A DNA stretch of 29,931 nucleotides, taken from Kocuria sp. p3-SID1428. Its GTDB lineage: Bacteria > Actinomycetota > Actinomycetes > Actinomycetales > Micrococcaceae. The DNA lies in contig NZ_JALXVH010000032.1 of the NCBI RefSeq assembly GCF_025149945.1, forward strand, positions 1-29,931. Direction: 5' to 3'. Both the position numbers and the translations under genes were made by a program. The notes under the pieces were generated by a model. That model searched no databases, was not told the origin of the DNA, and was given only the letters and a program-made list of their open reading frames with translations. Positions within the stretch are counted from its first letter, which is position 1; every line of letters begins with the position of its first letter. Of the stretch, positions 15,620 to 23,564 are shown piece by piece.

Positions 15620-16456
15620 GTGAGCCCGAACCCGTCCACGGCCATCCCGACCCCCTACGAGGACCTCCTGCGCGAGGTCATGGCCGATGGCGTGCACACC
15701 TCCGATCGCACCGGCACGGGCACCCGCTCCGTGTTCGGGCGCCAGATCCGCTACGACCTCTCGCAGGGCTTCCCGCTGCTGACGACCAAGCGCGTGCACT
15801 TCCGCTCGGTGGCCCTGGAGCTGCTGTGGTTCCTGCGCGGGTCCTCGAACGTGCGCTGGCTGCAGGAGCGCGGCGTGAGCATCTGGGACGAGTGGGCCGA
15901 CGCCGACGGCGAGCTCGGCCCCGTCTACGGAGTCCAGTGGCGCTCGTGGCCGGCCCCCGACGGCAGCGGCATCGACCAGATCGCCCGGGTGGTGGACTCG
16001 ATCCGCACAAACCCCTATTCGCGCCGCCACATCGTCAGCGCCTGGAACCCGGCGGAGGTCGATCAGATGGCCCTGCCCCCGTGCCACGCGCTCTTCCAGT
16101 TCCACGTGCAGCCGCAGCAGGACGGTCCGGGACGGCTGTCGTGCCAGCTCTACCAGCGCTCGGCGGACATGTTCCTGGGGGTCCCTTTCAACATCGCCTC
16201 CTACGCGCTGCTGACCCACATGATCGCCCAGCAGACCGATCTGGTGCCCGGGGACTTCGTGTGGACCGGCGGCGACGTCCACGTCTACGACAACCACGTG
16301 GAGCAGGTGCAGCGCCAGCTCGCCCGCGAGCCGTACCCGTATCCGCGGCTGCGCTTCGCACGCAGGCCGGAGGACCTCTTCAGCTACGACTTCGAGGACT
16401 TCGTCCTCGAGGGCTATGAGCACCACCCCGGGATCAAGGCCCCGGTGGCGGTCTGA
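15620..16456 (+). CDS. thyA: Thymidylate synthase
   Basis: ThyA methylates dUMP to dTMP with methylene-tetrahydrofolate, releasing dihydrofolate. The 278-residue protein shows the classic motifs: [59 protein letters not shown], the nucleophile Cys155 in [30 protein letters not shown] and [12 protein letters not shown]. It starts with GTG at 15620, preceded by GGAGG. Its TGA overlaps the ATG of folA by one base (TGATG), so the two are translationally coupled; folA recycles the dihydrofolate made here. A ThyA-type enzyme is present rather than ThyX in this window. Confidence 0.97.
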   Translation: MSPNPSTAIPTPYEDLLREVMADGVHTSDRTGTGTRSVFGRQIRYDLSQGFPLLTTKRVHFRSVALELLWFLRGSSNVRWLQERGVSIWDEWADADGELGPVYGVQWRSWPAPDGSGIDQIARVVDSIRTNPYSRRHIVSAWNPAEVDQMALPPCHALFQFHVQPQQDGPGRLSCQLYQRSADMFLGVPFNIASYALLTHMIAQQTDLVPGDFVWTGGDVHVYDNHVEQVQRQLAREPYPYPRLRFARRPEDLFSYDFEDFVLEGYEHHPGIKAPVAV

Positions 16457-16986
16457 TGCCCGCCCCGCGCCTATCCGCGATCTGGGCCCAGACCCCCGAC
16501 GGGGTAATGGGCCGCGACGGCGGCATGCCGTGGCACCTGCCCGAGGACCTGGCTCATTTCAAGGCCACCACCCAGGGCCATCCCGTGCTCATGGGCCGGC
16601 GCACCTGGGAGTCCTTCCCCGAGCGCTTCCGCCCCCTGCCGGGCCGGACCAACGTGGTCGTGACCTCCCGCCCCGAGGACCCGGGGCTGCAGGCGGACCC
16701 GCACGAGGACGGCACCGCGGTCATCGCGGTGAGCTCGTGGCGCGAGGCCGTGCGCGCCGGCGCCGAGGCACCGGGCGGCGAGCACCTGTGGGTCATCGGC
16801 GGGGCGCGCCTGCTCGAGGACGCCATGCCCGAGCTCGAGCACGCGGTCGTGACGGTGATCGAGATCGACGAGCCCGGAGACACCCGCGCACCCCGTCTGG
16901 AGACCCCGTGGCGGCTGGAGCGCCGCGACGAGGACCGCCTCTCGCGCACAGGGCTGCGCTGGCACGTGGAGCACTGGCGGCGCTGA
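16456..16986 (+). CDS. folA: Dihydrofolate reductase
   Basis: DHFR reduces dihydrofolate to tetrahydrofolate with NADPH and is the trimethoprim target. The 176-residue protein has the substrate-site segment GGMPWHLPEDLAHFKATTQG with the acidic catalytic Asp31, the NADPH-binding VLMGRRTWESFP, and PLPGRTNVVVTSR. The glycine pair in WVIGGARLLEDAMP is also present. It overlaps thyA by one base and is cotranscribed with it. The motifs and length are normal, with no sign of a resistant variant that I can read. Confidence 0.96.
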   Translation: MPAPRLSAIWAQTPDGVMGRDGGMPWHLPEDLAHFKATTQGHPVLMGRRTWESFPERFRPLPGRTNVVVTSRPEDPGLQADPHEDGTAVIAVSSWREAVRAGAEAPGGEHLWVIGGARLLEDAMPELEHAVVTVIEIDEPGDTRAPRLETPWRLERRDEDRLSRTGLRWHVEHWRR

Positions 16987-17095
16987 TCCGCCGCGCCGTC
17001 GTCGCGGCCGATAGAGTGGTGCGCACCATATTCATGGCCGACCCGGGGCCCCGTCGATGGCGCGGGGACCGGCAGCGGCCGGGCAGGAGGCCCTC

Positions 17096-17443
17096 GTGAG
17101 CACCCAGCAGGACGTCCCGGACGATGCGCAGCGCCCCGAGCCGGAGATCCACGACGAGCCGGGTCTGCGCCTGGTCGACAACACCACCAGCGGGCGCGTG
17201 GAGCTGTGGCTCGACCAGACCTTCATCGGGTTCGAGGGCGTCGAGAAGCACCCGGACGGCACGCTCGAGCTGCAGCACACGATCATCGACGAGCGCCACG
17301 GCCGCCAGGGCTACGCCCGCACGCTCGTGACGCTCCTGCTGGAGGCCTGCCAGGCGGCCGGCGTGCTGGTGCGTCCCACCTGCACCTACGTCCAGGACTA
17401 CCTGGAGCGCTTCCCGCAGTACCGCTCAGCCGTCGCGGACTGA
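17096..17443 (+). CDS. Small GNAT-like protein (COG2388 type)
   Basis: A 115-residue member of the short acetyltransferase-like family COG2388 (YidJ/CG-type). Family-typical sequences are LELQHTIIDERHGRQGYART, which includes the acetyl-CoA loop, and VRPTCTYVQDYLERFPQYRS with the conserved Cys-Tyr region near the end. The N-terminal 25 residues are polar. I chose the GTG at 17096 because GGCAGGAGG stands five bases upstream; an ATG at 17057 lacks this. Acceptor substrate unknown. It lies 109 bases after folA and 68 bases before asd. Confidence 0.82.
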   Translation: MSTQQDVPDDAQRPEPEIHDEPGLRLVDNTTSGRVELWLDQTFIGFEGVEKHPDGTLELQHTIIDERHGRQGYARTLVTLLLEACQAAGVLVRPTCTYVQDYLERFPQYRSAVAD

Positions 17444-17499
17444 GCCCTCTCGGGCCTCGGAGCCCGGACAAGGAATCGCAACGGTCCCTTGACGCCGCC

Positions 17500-17505
17500 T
17501 AGACT
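17500..17505 (+). promoter_or_regulatory. -10 element for a leaderless asd transcript
   Basis: TAGACT ends six bases before the asd ATG, placing the predicted transcription start on the start codon itself. No usable ribosome-binding site lies between. The region 17 bases further up (CGCAAC) is a poor -35. This is consistent with a leaderless mRNA, which is common in actinobacteria, but needs transcript mapping. Confidence 0.5.
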
Positions 17506-17511
17506 GGGACG

Positions 17512-18657
17512 ATGACCATCGATCACAGCTCCGCACCCGCCGTCGGCTTCGTCGGATGGCGCGGGATGGTCGGCTCCGTCCTCATGGACCGCATGCGCGC
17601 CGAGGGCGACTTCGCCGACATCCAGCCCGTCTTCTTCTCGACCTCCTCCCCCGGGGCCCCCGCTCCGCAGATCGAGGGCCTCGGCGACACCGGGGTCCTC
17701 CAGGACGCGAACGACATCGAGGCTCTTCGGCGCCTGCCGATCATCGTGACCGCCCAGGGCGGCGGCTACACCTCCGAGGTCCACCGGACGCTGCGCGAGA
17801 CCGGATGGGACGGCCTGTGGATCGACGCCGCCTCGACCCTGCGCATGGAGGACAGCTCGGTCATCGTGCTGGACCCCGTGAACCGCGACGTCATCGAGGC
17901 AGCGCTGGCCGGCGGCACCAAGGACTTCGTGGGCGGCAACTGCACCGTGTCCTGCATGCTCATGGGCCTGGGCGGACTGTTCCGCAGCGGGCTCGTCGAA
18001 TGGGCCACCTCCATGACGTATCAGGCGGCCTCCGGCGGCGGCGCCCGTCACATGCGCGAGGTCCTGCGCCAGTTCGGCGACCTCTCCTCGGCCGTGTCCG
18101 ACGAGCTCGCCGATCCGGCCTCGGCCATCCTGGAGATCGATCGCAGGGTCCTGGAGACCCAGCGCTCCGGGCAGCTCGACGTCGAGCAGTTCGGCGTGCC
18201 GCTGGCCGGCTCCCTCATCCCCTGGATCGACGCCGATCTGGGCAACGGCCAGTCCCGCGAGGAGTGGAAGGCCGAGAAGGAGACCAACAAGATCCTGGGC
18301 CTGTCCGGCGACGACCAGATCGCGATCGACGGGCTGTGCGTGCGCATCGCCGCCATGCGCTCGCACTCGCAGGCGCTGACCATCAAGCTCACCGAGGACG
18401 TCCCCGTCGAGGAGATCGAGCGGATCCTCGACGCCGACAACGAATGGGCCACCGTGGTGCCGAACGAGAAGGAGGCCTCCATGAACGGACTGACCCCCGT
18501 CTCGGCCTCCGGCTCGCTGCAGATACCCGTGGGGCGCCTGCGCAAGATGTCCATGGGCCCGCAGTACCTCTCGGCCTTCACGGTGGGCGACCAGCTGCTG
18601 TGGGGCGCGGCCGAGCCGCTGCGCCGCATGCTGCGCATCGCCATCGGAGCGCTGTGA
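17512..18657 (+). CDS. asd: Aspartate-semialdehyde dehydrogenase, proteobacterial type
   Basis: Asd reduces aspartyl-4-phosphate to aspartate 4-semialdehyde with NADPH, the branch point to lysine/diaminopimelate, threonine and methionine. The 381-residue protein closely follows the E. coli-type enzyme: [43 protein letters not shown], the nucleophile Cys144 in [54 protein letters not shown], and the catalytic His in [12 protein letters not shown]. It ends with [20 protein letters not shown]. Most actinobacteria carry a shorter, distinct Asd, so this form may have been acquired or kept from an old duplication; codon use looks like its neighbours. Aspartate from the nearby aspC feeds this pathway. 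Confidence 0.95.
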   Translation: MTIDHSSAPAVGFVGWRGMVGSVLMDRMRAEGDFADIQPVFFSTSSPGAPAPQIEGLGDTGVLQDANDIEALRRLPIIVTAQGGGYTSEVHRTLRETGWDGLWIDAASTLRMEDSSVIVLDPVNRDVIEAALAGGTKDFVGGNCTVSCMLMGLGGLFRSGLVEWATSMTYQAASGGGARHMREVLRQFGDLSSAVSDELADPASAILEIDRRVLETQRSGQLDVEQFGVPLAGSLIPWIDADLGNGQSREEWKAEKETNKILGLSGDDQIAIDGLCVRIAAMRSHSQALTIKLTEDVPVEEIERILDADNEWATVVPNEKEASMNGLTPVSASGSLQIPVGRLRKMSMGPQYLSAFTVGDQLLWGAAEPLRRMLRIAIGAL

Positions 18658-18694
18658 GGCGCACGCGGCGCTGAGCACCGCCGCTCGTCCCGGT

Positions 18695-18712
18695 GCGGCC
18701 CCTCGGGGCCGC
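18695..18712 (+). terminator. Hairpin after asd
   Basis: GCGGCCCC and GGGGCCGC form a perfect 8-bp stem around a two-base loop, about 40 bases after the asd stop. A second perfect stem, AGGGCCGCCGC / GCGGCGGCCCT at 18786-18811, lies inside the 3' end of the convergent gene. Neither is followed by a T-run. They probably help end the asd transcript. Confidence 0.5.
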
Positions 18713-18761
18713 GGATGCACCGCCCTGCGCGCCGACCACGAGCGGCTCGAGCAGCCCCTCG

Positions 18762-19247
18762 TCAGGCACCCGGGGCTGCATTATGAGGGCCGCCGCGCAC
18801 GCGGCGGCCCTCTCGCTGCGCCTGGGCCGCCTCCTCAGCTCGACGGGAGCGCTCCGCGGCTCCGGAGAGGCACCAGCGCCACCAGCTCGCCGCACGCGTG
18901 CCCTTCCACCAGGTCCACAGGCGGGTCACCTGGTGCAGCGCCCAGTGGTTGAGCCGCTCGGCCCAGGCGAACTCGAGCGACCACACGCCGATGCCGAGGA
19001 ACACGAACAGCCAGCCCGGCCCCGGGATGAACCACATGATCACCCCGGCCATCAGCAGGACGAATCCCGCCACGGAGATCAGCCCGACCACCAGCGTGCG
19101 CCGCAGGCGGGATCCTCGGTGCGACCAGTCCTGGAACGCGCGCATCCGCCGCCGAATCGGGTGGCTGTGGCTCTGACCGCGGCGGATCTCGTCGGCCAGG
19201 TCCTCGCCCTGCGGCGGAACCTCGGCGAGAGGCTCCTGCGGGGTCAC
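18762..19247 (-). CDS. PGPGW-family (TIGR02611) membrane protein
   Basis: A 161-residue member of the actinobacterial TIGR02611/PGPGW family of unknown function. Two hydrophobic helices (LVVGLISVAGFVLLMAGVIM and a following span) flank the signature FIPGPGWLFVFLGIGVWSLE. A basic, Trp-rich segment (WTWWKGTRAASWWRWCL) and a charged C-terminus follow. It starts with GTG at 19247, overlapping the murB stop (GTGA) with no ribosome-binding site of its own, so it is translationally coupled to murB. The 3' end contains a strong palindrome at 18786-18811, which encodes the Arg/Gly-rich tail. Confidence 0.82.
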   Translation of the reverse strand: MTPQEPLAEVPPQGEDLADEIRRGQSHSHPIRRRMRAFQDWSHRGSRLRRTLVVGLISVAGFVLLMAGVIMWFIPGPGWLFVFLGIGVWSLEFAWAERLNHWALHQVTRLWTWWKGTRAASWWRWCLSGAAERSRRAEEAAQAQREGRRVRGGPHNAAPGA

Positions 19248-20362
19248 AGGCGGAAGCCCACCATCACCGGCTCGGGCACCAGCTGCACGCCGAAGGCCTC
19301 CTGGACTCCGTCGCGCACGGTGCGGGCCAGGGCCTCCACGTCCGAGGCGCTGGCCGAGCCGCGATTGGTCATGGCCAGGGTGTGCTTGGTCGACACGGCG
19401 GCTCGGCCCTGGGCCACATCCGGGCCCTCGCGCCCGAGGCGCTCATTGCGCGTGCCGGGCAGCCCGAAGCCCTTGCCGAACCCCGAGCGATCGATCAGCC
19501 AGGCCGCCGAGAGCTTCAGCCGGCCCTCGACGGGCGAGCCGGTGCCGTCGAGCACCGGGTAGCGCGGGGCATCGGCCGGCAGAAGCCGCTCGGCCTCCTC
19601 GGCATCGACGATGGGGTTGGTGAAGAACGACCCGGTGCTGAAGGTGTCCGGGTCCTGCGGGTCCAGGACCATGCCCTTGGAGGCACGCAGCTCCAAAACG
19701 GTCCGGCGGACCTGGGCCAGATCCGCGCTGGCGCCGACCTGCACCCCCAGGGCGTCGGCCAGCTGGCCGTACTGGACGGGAGAAGATTCCGCGCCCTGGG
19801 CCAGGCGGAAGCCGACCTCCAGGACCACGTAGCGCGGCGAGCCGGACTCGGTGGTGCGCTTGAGCAGGGAGTCGCGGTAGGCGAACTCGAGCTCGGCAGC
19901 CGCGAACTCGCGGACCTGCTGCGCATGCCGATCCCAGGTGCGCACGCGCACGATCGTGCGGGAGACCTCCGCGCCGTAGGCCCCCACGTTCTGCACCGGA
20001 GTGGCCCCTGCAGTGCCCGGGATGCCGGACAGGGCCTCGAGGCCCACCAGCCCGCGGGAGACGGTCTGCTCGACGACGTCGTCCCAGGCATGCCCCGCCT
20101 GCACGGTCACGATCACGGAGCCGTCGTCCGCCGGGTCCGAGACCTCGAGGCCCTGCGAGGCCAGGTGCACCACCACGCCGTCGAAGCCGTCATCACCGAC
20201 CAGCAGGTTGGAGCCCCCGCCGACGAGCAGCACGGGCCTGCCCTGCTGATCGGCGGCGCGGACGGCGTCGACGATCTCCTGCTGGCTGCTCGCGCGGATC
20301 AGTGCCCCGACGGGGCCGCCGATGCGGGTGGTGGTCAGCGTGGAGAGCTCGGGGGAAGTCAT
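19244..20362 (-). CDS. murB: UDP-N-acetylenolpyruvylglucosamine reductase MurB
   Basis: MurB reduces UDP-GlcNAc-enolpyruvate to UDP-MurNAc with NADPH and FAD, the second committed step of peptidoglycan synthesis. The FAD domain has LLVGGGSNLLVGDDGFDGVV and LSGIPGTAGATPVQNVGAYG. The catalytic set is present: Arg in FAYRDSLLK, Ser in FSTGSFFTNP, and Glu in the C-terminal PEPVMVGFRL. The 372-residue length is usual for actinobacteria. I chose the ATG at 20362 (MTSPELSTLTTTRIGG), 19 bases after the MFS gene stop. TAGGAT seven bases before the ATG and the weak ribosome-binding site hint at an additional leaderless start. Confidence 0.95.
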   Translation of the reverse strand: MTSPELSTLTTTRIGGPVGALIRASSQQEIVDAVRAADQQGRPVLLVGGGSNLLVGDDGFDGVVVHLASQGLEVSDPADDGSVIVTVQAGHAWDDVVEQTVSRGLVGLEALSGIPGTAGATPVQNVGAYGAEVSRTIVRVRTWDRHAQQVREFAAAELEFAYRDSLLKRTTESGSPRYVVLEVGFRLAQGAESSPVQYGQLADALGVQVGASADLAQVRRTVLELRASKGMVLDPQDPDTFSTGSFFTNPIVDAEEAERLLPADAPRYPVLDGTGSPVEGRLKLSAAWLIDRSGFGKGFGLPGTRNERLGREGPDVAQGRAAVSTKHTLAMTNRGSASASDVEALARTVRDGVQEAFGVQLVPEPVMVGFRL

Positions 20363-20381
20363 GCCCCCGATCCTAACGACC

Positions 20382-21698
20382 TCAGGCCGAGGCACCTGCT
20401 GCCCGCACGGCGGGAGCCGGAGGACGCAGGTTCGAGACCAGCAGCATCGAGACGATCACGAAGACCATCACGAAGCCCAGGGCGCCGCGCACGCCTACGA
20501 GCTCGCCGAGCAGCCCCAGCAGCGGCGGACCGCCGAGGAACGCGCCGTAGCCGATGGTCGAGACCACCGAGACGTTGGCGGCGGCCCGACGGGGGTCATC
20601 AGCGGCGGCGGACATGCCCACGGGGAAGCCGAGGGAGGCGCCGAGGCCCCACAGGAACAGCGCGATCATCCCGGCGGACAGCGACGGCGAGAAGACGAAG
20701 ACGCCCAGCCCTGTCAGTGCCAGCGCACAGGCCGTGCGCAGCACCGCGAGACGGCCGAACCGGTCGATCAGCCAGGTGCCGCTGAGCCGGCCGGTGGTCA
20801 TGGCGGCCACGAAGATGCCGTAGCCGATCGCGCCCAGGTGCGCCGGGGCCTGGTAGCCGTCGGTGATGGCCAGGGCCACCCAGTCGTTGGCCGCGCCCTC
20901 CGTCAGCGCCATGCCGAGCACGAAGATCCCGACCAGCACGGTGCGCCTATCGCGCCAGGCATCCCCGACGCCGTACACCGAGTGCTGAGCGGCCTGGGTG
21001 ATGGAGTCCCGTCCACGGCCCTCAGAGGCCAGATCGATCTGCTGCATGGTGCCCGTGATGATGGGCACCTGCGAGGAGACCGGGCTCAGGTCTGCGCCGA
21101 CTCGACGCTCCCCCTGGAACCTCGGCAGCGCCAGGGCCACCAGCAGACCCATCACCAGGGCCATGCCGCCCACGTGCCACACCACGGGCACGCCGCCGGC
21201 GGTGGCGATCGAGCCCACGACGGCGCCAGTCACCGTGCCGATCGAGAAGAACGCGTGCATCAGCGGCATGATGCTGCGGCCCATGGCTGTCTCGAGAGCG
21301 CTGCCCTCCACGTTGGCGGCCACGTTCCAGGTGGCGGAACCCAGGCCGAAGAGCAGCATGCCCACGGCGGTCACCAGGACCCAGCCGAAGACGCTGACGC
21401 CCACGCCGATCAGGATCATGCCCGCCACGACCATGGATGCGGTGACGGCGATGGTGCGCTTGGCCCCCAGCCGCATCACGGTCATGCCCGAGGTGGACAC
21501 CGAGGCGAACGCCGCGATGGTCTGCGTGAGCAGCAGCGCCCCCATGGCCGCCGGGCCCAGCTCGAGCCGCTCGGAGATCGCGGGGATGCGGGTGAGCCAC
21601 GCGGAGATGCCGATGCCCGAGGCGAAGTAGATCGCGAAGACGCTGATGCGCCACGGGCGCAGACTGGACGGCTCAGGCTTCGTGCGCCCCCGGGTCAA
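20382..21698 (-). CDS. MFS transporter (YbjJ-like)
   Basis: A 438-residue major facilitator superfamily transporter with about 12 membrane helices. The first helix region ISVFAIYFASGIGISAWLTR followed by IPAISERLELG is typical of the YbjJ-like subgroup (FucP clan); the substrate is unknown. A loop of about 55 residues between helices 6 and 7 includes the polar VGADLSPVSSQVPII stretch. The only in-frame start before helix 1 is the TTG at 21698, which overlaps the stop of the dehydratase (TTGA); this start is rare and somewhat uncertain. Position between the dehydratase pair and murB suggests cotranscription. Confidence 0.85.
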   Translation of the reverse strand: MTRGRTKPEPSSLRPWRISVFAIYFASGIGISAWLTRIPAISERLELGPAAMGALLLTQTIAAFASVSTSGMTVMRLGAKRTIAVTASMVVAGMILIGVGVSVFGWVLVTAVGMLLFGLGSATWNVAANVEGSALETAMGRSIMPLMHAFFSIGTVTGAVVGSIATAGGVPVVWHVGGMALVMGLLVALALPRFQGERRVGADLSPVSSQVPIITGTMQQIDLASEGRGRDSITQAAQHSVYGVGDAWRDRRTVLVGIFVLGMALTEGAANDWVALAITDGYQAPAHLGAIGYGIFVAAMTTGRLSGTWLIDRFGRLAVLRTACALALTGLGVFVFSPSLSAGMIALFLWGLGASLGFPVGMSAAADDPRRAAANVSVVSTIGYGAFLGGPPLLGLLGELVGVRGALGFVMVFVIVSMLLVSNLRPPAPAVRAAGASA

Positions 21699-22198
21699 CG
21701 GCAGACCACCACCGCCTGCGCCTTGACCAGGACCTTCTGCGAGGCCGCCTCAGCGGGATCGGCCTGCGGGTCCGAGAGATCGGGGGCCGAGACGGTCAGG
21801 TCGATCCGGGCGGTGCCGGCCTGCTCGTCCAGGGCGCCCACGACGCCGACGATGCTCAGCGTGGTGGACGGCTGGATCTCGGCGGCACCCTCGCGGACGC
21901 CGTTCGGCACCACGACCGGCTTGGTGAAGCGGGTCTGGACGTCGACGACGCGCCCCGGATCCCCCGCCCAGTCGGCCACGAGCTGCATGGCGGCACCCAT
22001 GGTCAGCATGCCGTGGGCGATGACGTCCGGCAGGCCCACGGAGACGGCGAACTCCTGGTTCCAGTGGATGGGGTTGAAGTCCCCGGAGGCGGCGGCGTAG
22101 CGCACGAGATCGGCGCGGGAGAGCTGGAGGTCGCGGCGAGCGACCTCCTGGCCCTTCTCGAGCTGGGCGAGCACCGGAGCGGTGTCTGCAGCGGTCAC
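21695..22198 (-). CDS. MaoC-fold dehydratase, HadB-like subunit
   Basis: A 167-residue single hot-dog protein carrying the hydratase-2 motif: YAAASGDFNPIHWNQEFAVS has the catalytic Asp and His, followed by AHGMLTMGAAMQLVADWAGD. In mycobacteria the homologue HadB is the catalytic subunit of the beta-hydroxyacyl-ACP dehydratase used in mycolic acid elongation. In a non-mycolate organism it more likely acts in general acyl-chain metabolism. It starts with GTG at 22198, with GAGGAGAGG upstream, and overlaps the stop of the partner gene by four bases (GTGA). Expected to form a heterodimer with that partner. Confidence 0.9.
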   Translation of the reverse strand: MTAADTAPVLAQLEKGQEVARRDLQLSRADLVRYAAASGDFNPIHWNQEFAVSVGLPDVIAHGMLTMGAAMQLVADWAGDPGRVVDVQTRFTKPVVVPNGVREGAAEIQPSTTLSIVGVVGALDEQAGTARIDLTVSAPDLSDPQADPAEAASQKVLVKAQAVVVCR

Positions 22199-22644
22199 TG
22201 GTCCTCTCCTCTCACCAGCAGGGACGAGCGCGCGGTGGAGACCGGCTGGCCCTGGCGGTCGGTGATCTCGGTGCGGAACGTCACCATGGCCCCGGCGCCG
22301 ACGGCGCGCACGGCATCGACGGTCGTGGCCGCGACGAGCTCGTCGCCGACGACGATGGGGCGGGCGTGGGTGAAGCGCTGATCGGCGTGCACGACGCGGG
22401 AGAAGTCGATCCCGGCCTCCGGGTCCGCCACCACGGCGGCCTCCGCGCGCTGGGCGACGATGATCGCGAAGGTCGGCGGGGCGAGGAGGTCCGCATGGCC
22501 CAGAGCGCGAGCTGCCTCCGGGTCCGTGTGGGCCGGGTCCTGCGCGAAGACGGCCGCGGTGAACGCGCGCACGGCCTCCCGCGAGACGGTGTAGAGCTCG
22601 ATGGCCGGATATGTCCGACCGACGAGCTCGGGGCTGATGGCCAT
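22195..22644 (-). CDS. MaoC-fold dehydratase, HadA-like subunit
   Basis: A 149-residue hot-dog protein of the HadA (UPF0336-like) type, beginning MAISPELVGRTYPAIELYTV and including DPAHTDPEAARALGHADLLA, PPTFAIIV and QRFTHARPIVVGDELVA. It lacks the Asp...His catalytic motif of its neighbour, matching the non-catalytic, substrate-binding partner role of HadA. The ATG at 22644 has GGGAGG upstream. It overlaps the HadB-like gene by four bases. In other actinobacteria the pair lies between tRNA/rpmG and murB; here rpmG is missing from that slot. Confidence 0.88.
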   Translation of the reverse strand: MAISPELVGRTYPAIELYTVSREAVRAFTAAVFAQDPAHTDPEAARALGHADLLAPPTFAIIVAQRAEAAVVADPEAGIDFSRVVHADQRFTHARPIVVGDELVAATTVDAVRAVGAGAMVTFRTEITDRQGQPVSTARSSLLVRGEDQ

Positions 22645-22763
22645 GGCGGTGCAACCTCCCGTGGGTGCGCGGGCCCGATCCTGCGGCCGCTGACGGATTC
22701 TCGGGGACGAGGCATCGGAGGCTGCACCGGGAAGGCGCCCGCACCGCTGCCCCTGCAATAGGA

Positions 22764-22797
22764 GAAGCCCGCGATCCGAGTGGGGATCACGGGCTTC
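22764..22797 (-). terminator. Terminator-like hairpin after tRNA-Met
   Basis: GAAGCCCG-GATCC pairs with GGATC-CGGGCTTC with one mismatch around a six-base loop. On the minus strand it follows tRNA-Met by eight bases and leads into TCTCCTATT, a weak T-rich tract. It probably ends the tRNA transcript ahead of the dehydratase operon. Confidence 0.6.
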
Positions 22798-22805
22798 ATC
22801 TTCCG

Positions 22806-22879
22806 TAGCGGTGGACGGGCTCGATCCGTCGACCTCACGATTATGAGTCGTGCGCTCTAACCAGCTGAGCTACACCGCC
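22806..22879 (-). tRNA. tRNA-Met (CAT), elongator type
   Basis: The 74-base cloverleaf has acceptor arms GGCGGTG and CACCGCT with discriminator A and a G-T first pair, D arm AGCTCAGCTGGTTAGAGC, anticodon loop CTCATAA with CAT, and T arm GGATCGAGCCC. The first pair and D arm are typical of elongator tRNA-Met; a CAT tRNA-Ile2 modified by TilS is less likely. CCA is not encoded. Confidence 0.93.
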
Positions 22880-22894
22880 AGGAGAGACGATGAC

Positions 22895-22926
22895 GCCCGC
22901 ATCCCCGTCATGACGCGGATGCGGGC
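22895..22926 (-). other. 32-base near-perfect palindrome in tRNA spacer
   Basis: GCCCGCATCC-C-CGTCA pairs with TGACG-C-GGATGCGGGC with a single mismatch and no loop beyond the centre. It lies in the 59-base spacer between tRNA-Thr and tRNA-Met. It may be a processing signal or a partial terminator; no T-run follows. Confidence 0.5.
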
Positions 22927-22938
22927 CCTCATCTCGAG

Positions 22939-23010
22939 AGCCCCGACCGGGAATCGATCCCGGGACCTCCATCTTACCAAGATGGCGCTCTACCACTGAG
23001 CTATCGGGGC
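22939..23010 (-). tRNA. tRNA-Thr (GGT)
   Basis: A 72-base cloverleaf: acceptor GCCCCGA/TCGGGGC with discriminator T, D arm AGCTCAGTGGTAGAGC, anticodon stem CCATC/GATGG with loop TTGGTAA (anticodon GGT), T arm GGGATCGATTCCC. It is first in a tRNA-Thr to tRNA-Met unit on the minus strand. Confidence 0.95.
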
Positions 23011-23020
23011 AACGCGGAAT

Positions 23021-23050
23021 ACTGTACAGCACACCTGGCTGAGACATGAA
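23021..23050 (-). promoter_or_regulatory. Possible tRNA-Thr/Met promoter
   Basis: On the minus strand TACAGT (23021-23026) lies just before tRNA-Thr, with TTCATG 18 bases upstream as a weak -35 (three of six consensus bases). The predicted start falls about four bases before the mature tRNA, suiting a short tRNA leader. Confidence 0.4.
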
Positions 23051-23062
23051 ATCGGAGCCGGC

Positions 23063-23500
23063 TCAGTCATCATCCCAGTCGTCGTCGTAGTCGTTGTCGT
23101 AGTCGCCGTCCGCATCGTCGTCCCAGTCGTCGTCGTAGCCCTGGGACTGCTCGAGCGGGACGGGAACGGGGACGGGCTCCTGCGCCGGAGCCGGAGCAGG
23201 CGTCGCGGCCGGCTGCTGCCCTTCCCGGGTCGGCTGCGAGGTGGCCTCCACCCGTGACGGCTCCGACGACGGCTGCGCCGAGGCCTCCTGCGACGGACCC
23301 GCAGAAGGATCCTGCGAGGCAGCGGACGAGGAGTCGTCCTCGGCCGGCTCGCTCGTGGCGCCGTCCTCGGGATCCTCGCTGCTGCCGACGCCGTCGCGCA
23401 GGACCTCGGTCTCCGGGGCCGCAGGGCCCGCAGAGGCCCACAGGGCGACGGCGAGGATCGAGGCGACGATCAGGGCGAGGGCGGACCAGAGGATGCGCAT
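23063..23500 (-). CDS. Secreted or membrane-anchored Asp-rich protein
   Basis: A 145-residue protein of no family I recognise. An N-terminal hydrophobic segment (MRILWSALALIVASILAVAL) looks like a signal peptide or anchor. It is followed by a long disordered Ser/Pro/Glu/Ala-rich region and a C-terminal Asp/Tyr/Trp tail in which YDDDWDDD occurs twice, 16 residues apart. The DNA duplicates the 17-base CCCAGTCGTCGTCGTAG at 23074 and 23122, showing internal duplication. It sits 64 bases downstream of the response regulator on the same strand. Asp-rich tails bind divalent or polycations, so a link to the adjacent sensor system is possible but is inference. Confidence 0.7.
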   Translation of the reverse strand: MRILWSALALIVASILAVALWASAGPAAPETEVLRDGVGSSEDPEDGATSEPAEDDSSSAASQDPSAGPSQEASAQPSSEPSRVEATSQPTREGQQPAATPAPAPAQEPVPVPVPLEQSQGYDDDWDDDADGDYDNDYDDDWDDD

Positions 23501-23564
23501 GTCCCCACAATGGCCTCCGCACGTGAGACGAGCATGAGGACCGCCTCGCTCGGCGCCGATCGGC

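Noticed and set aside
17444..17511. Possible lysine riboswitch upstream of asd
   Set aside because: Only 68 bases separate asd from the previous gene, and the -10 element sits next to the start codon, leaving no room for an aptamer.
23063..23150. Trinucleotide-like repeat suggesting a simple tandem repeat or CRISPR-like array
   Set aside because: The repeats are Asp codons in an in-frame acidic tail; only two longer copies exist, with no spacers.
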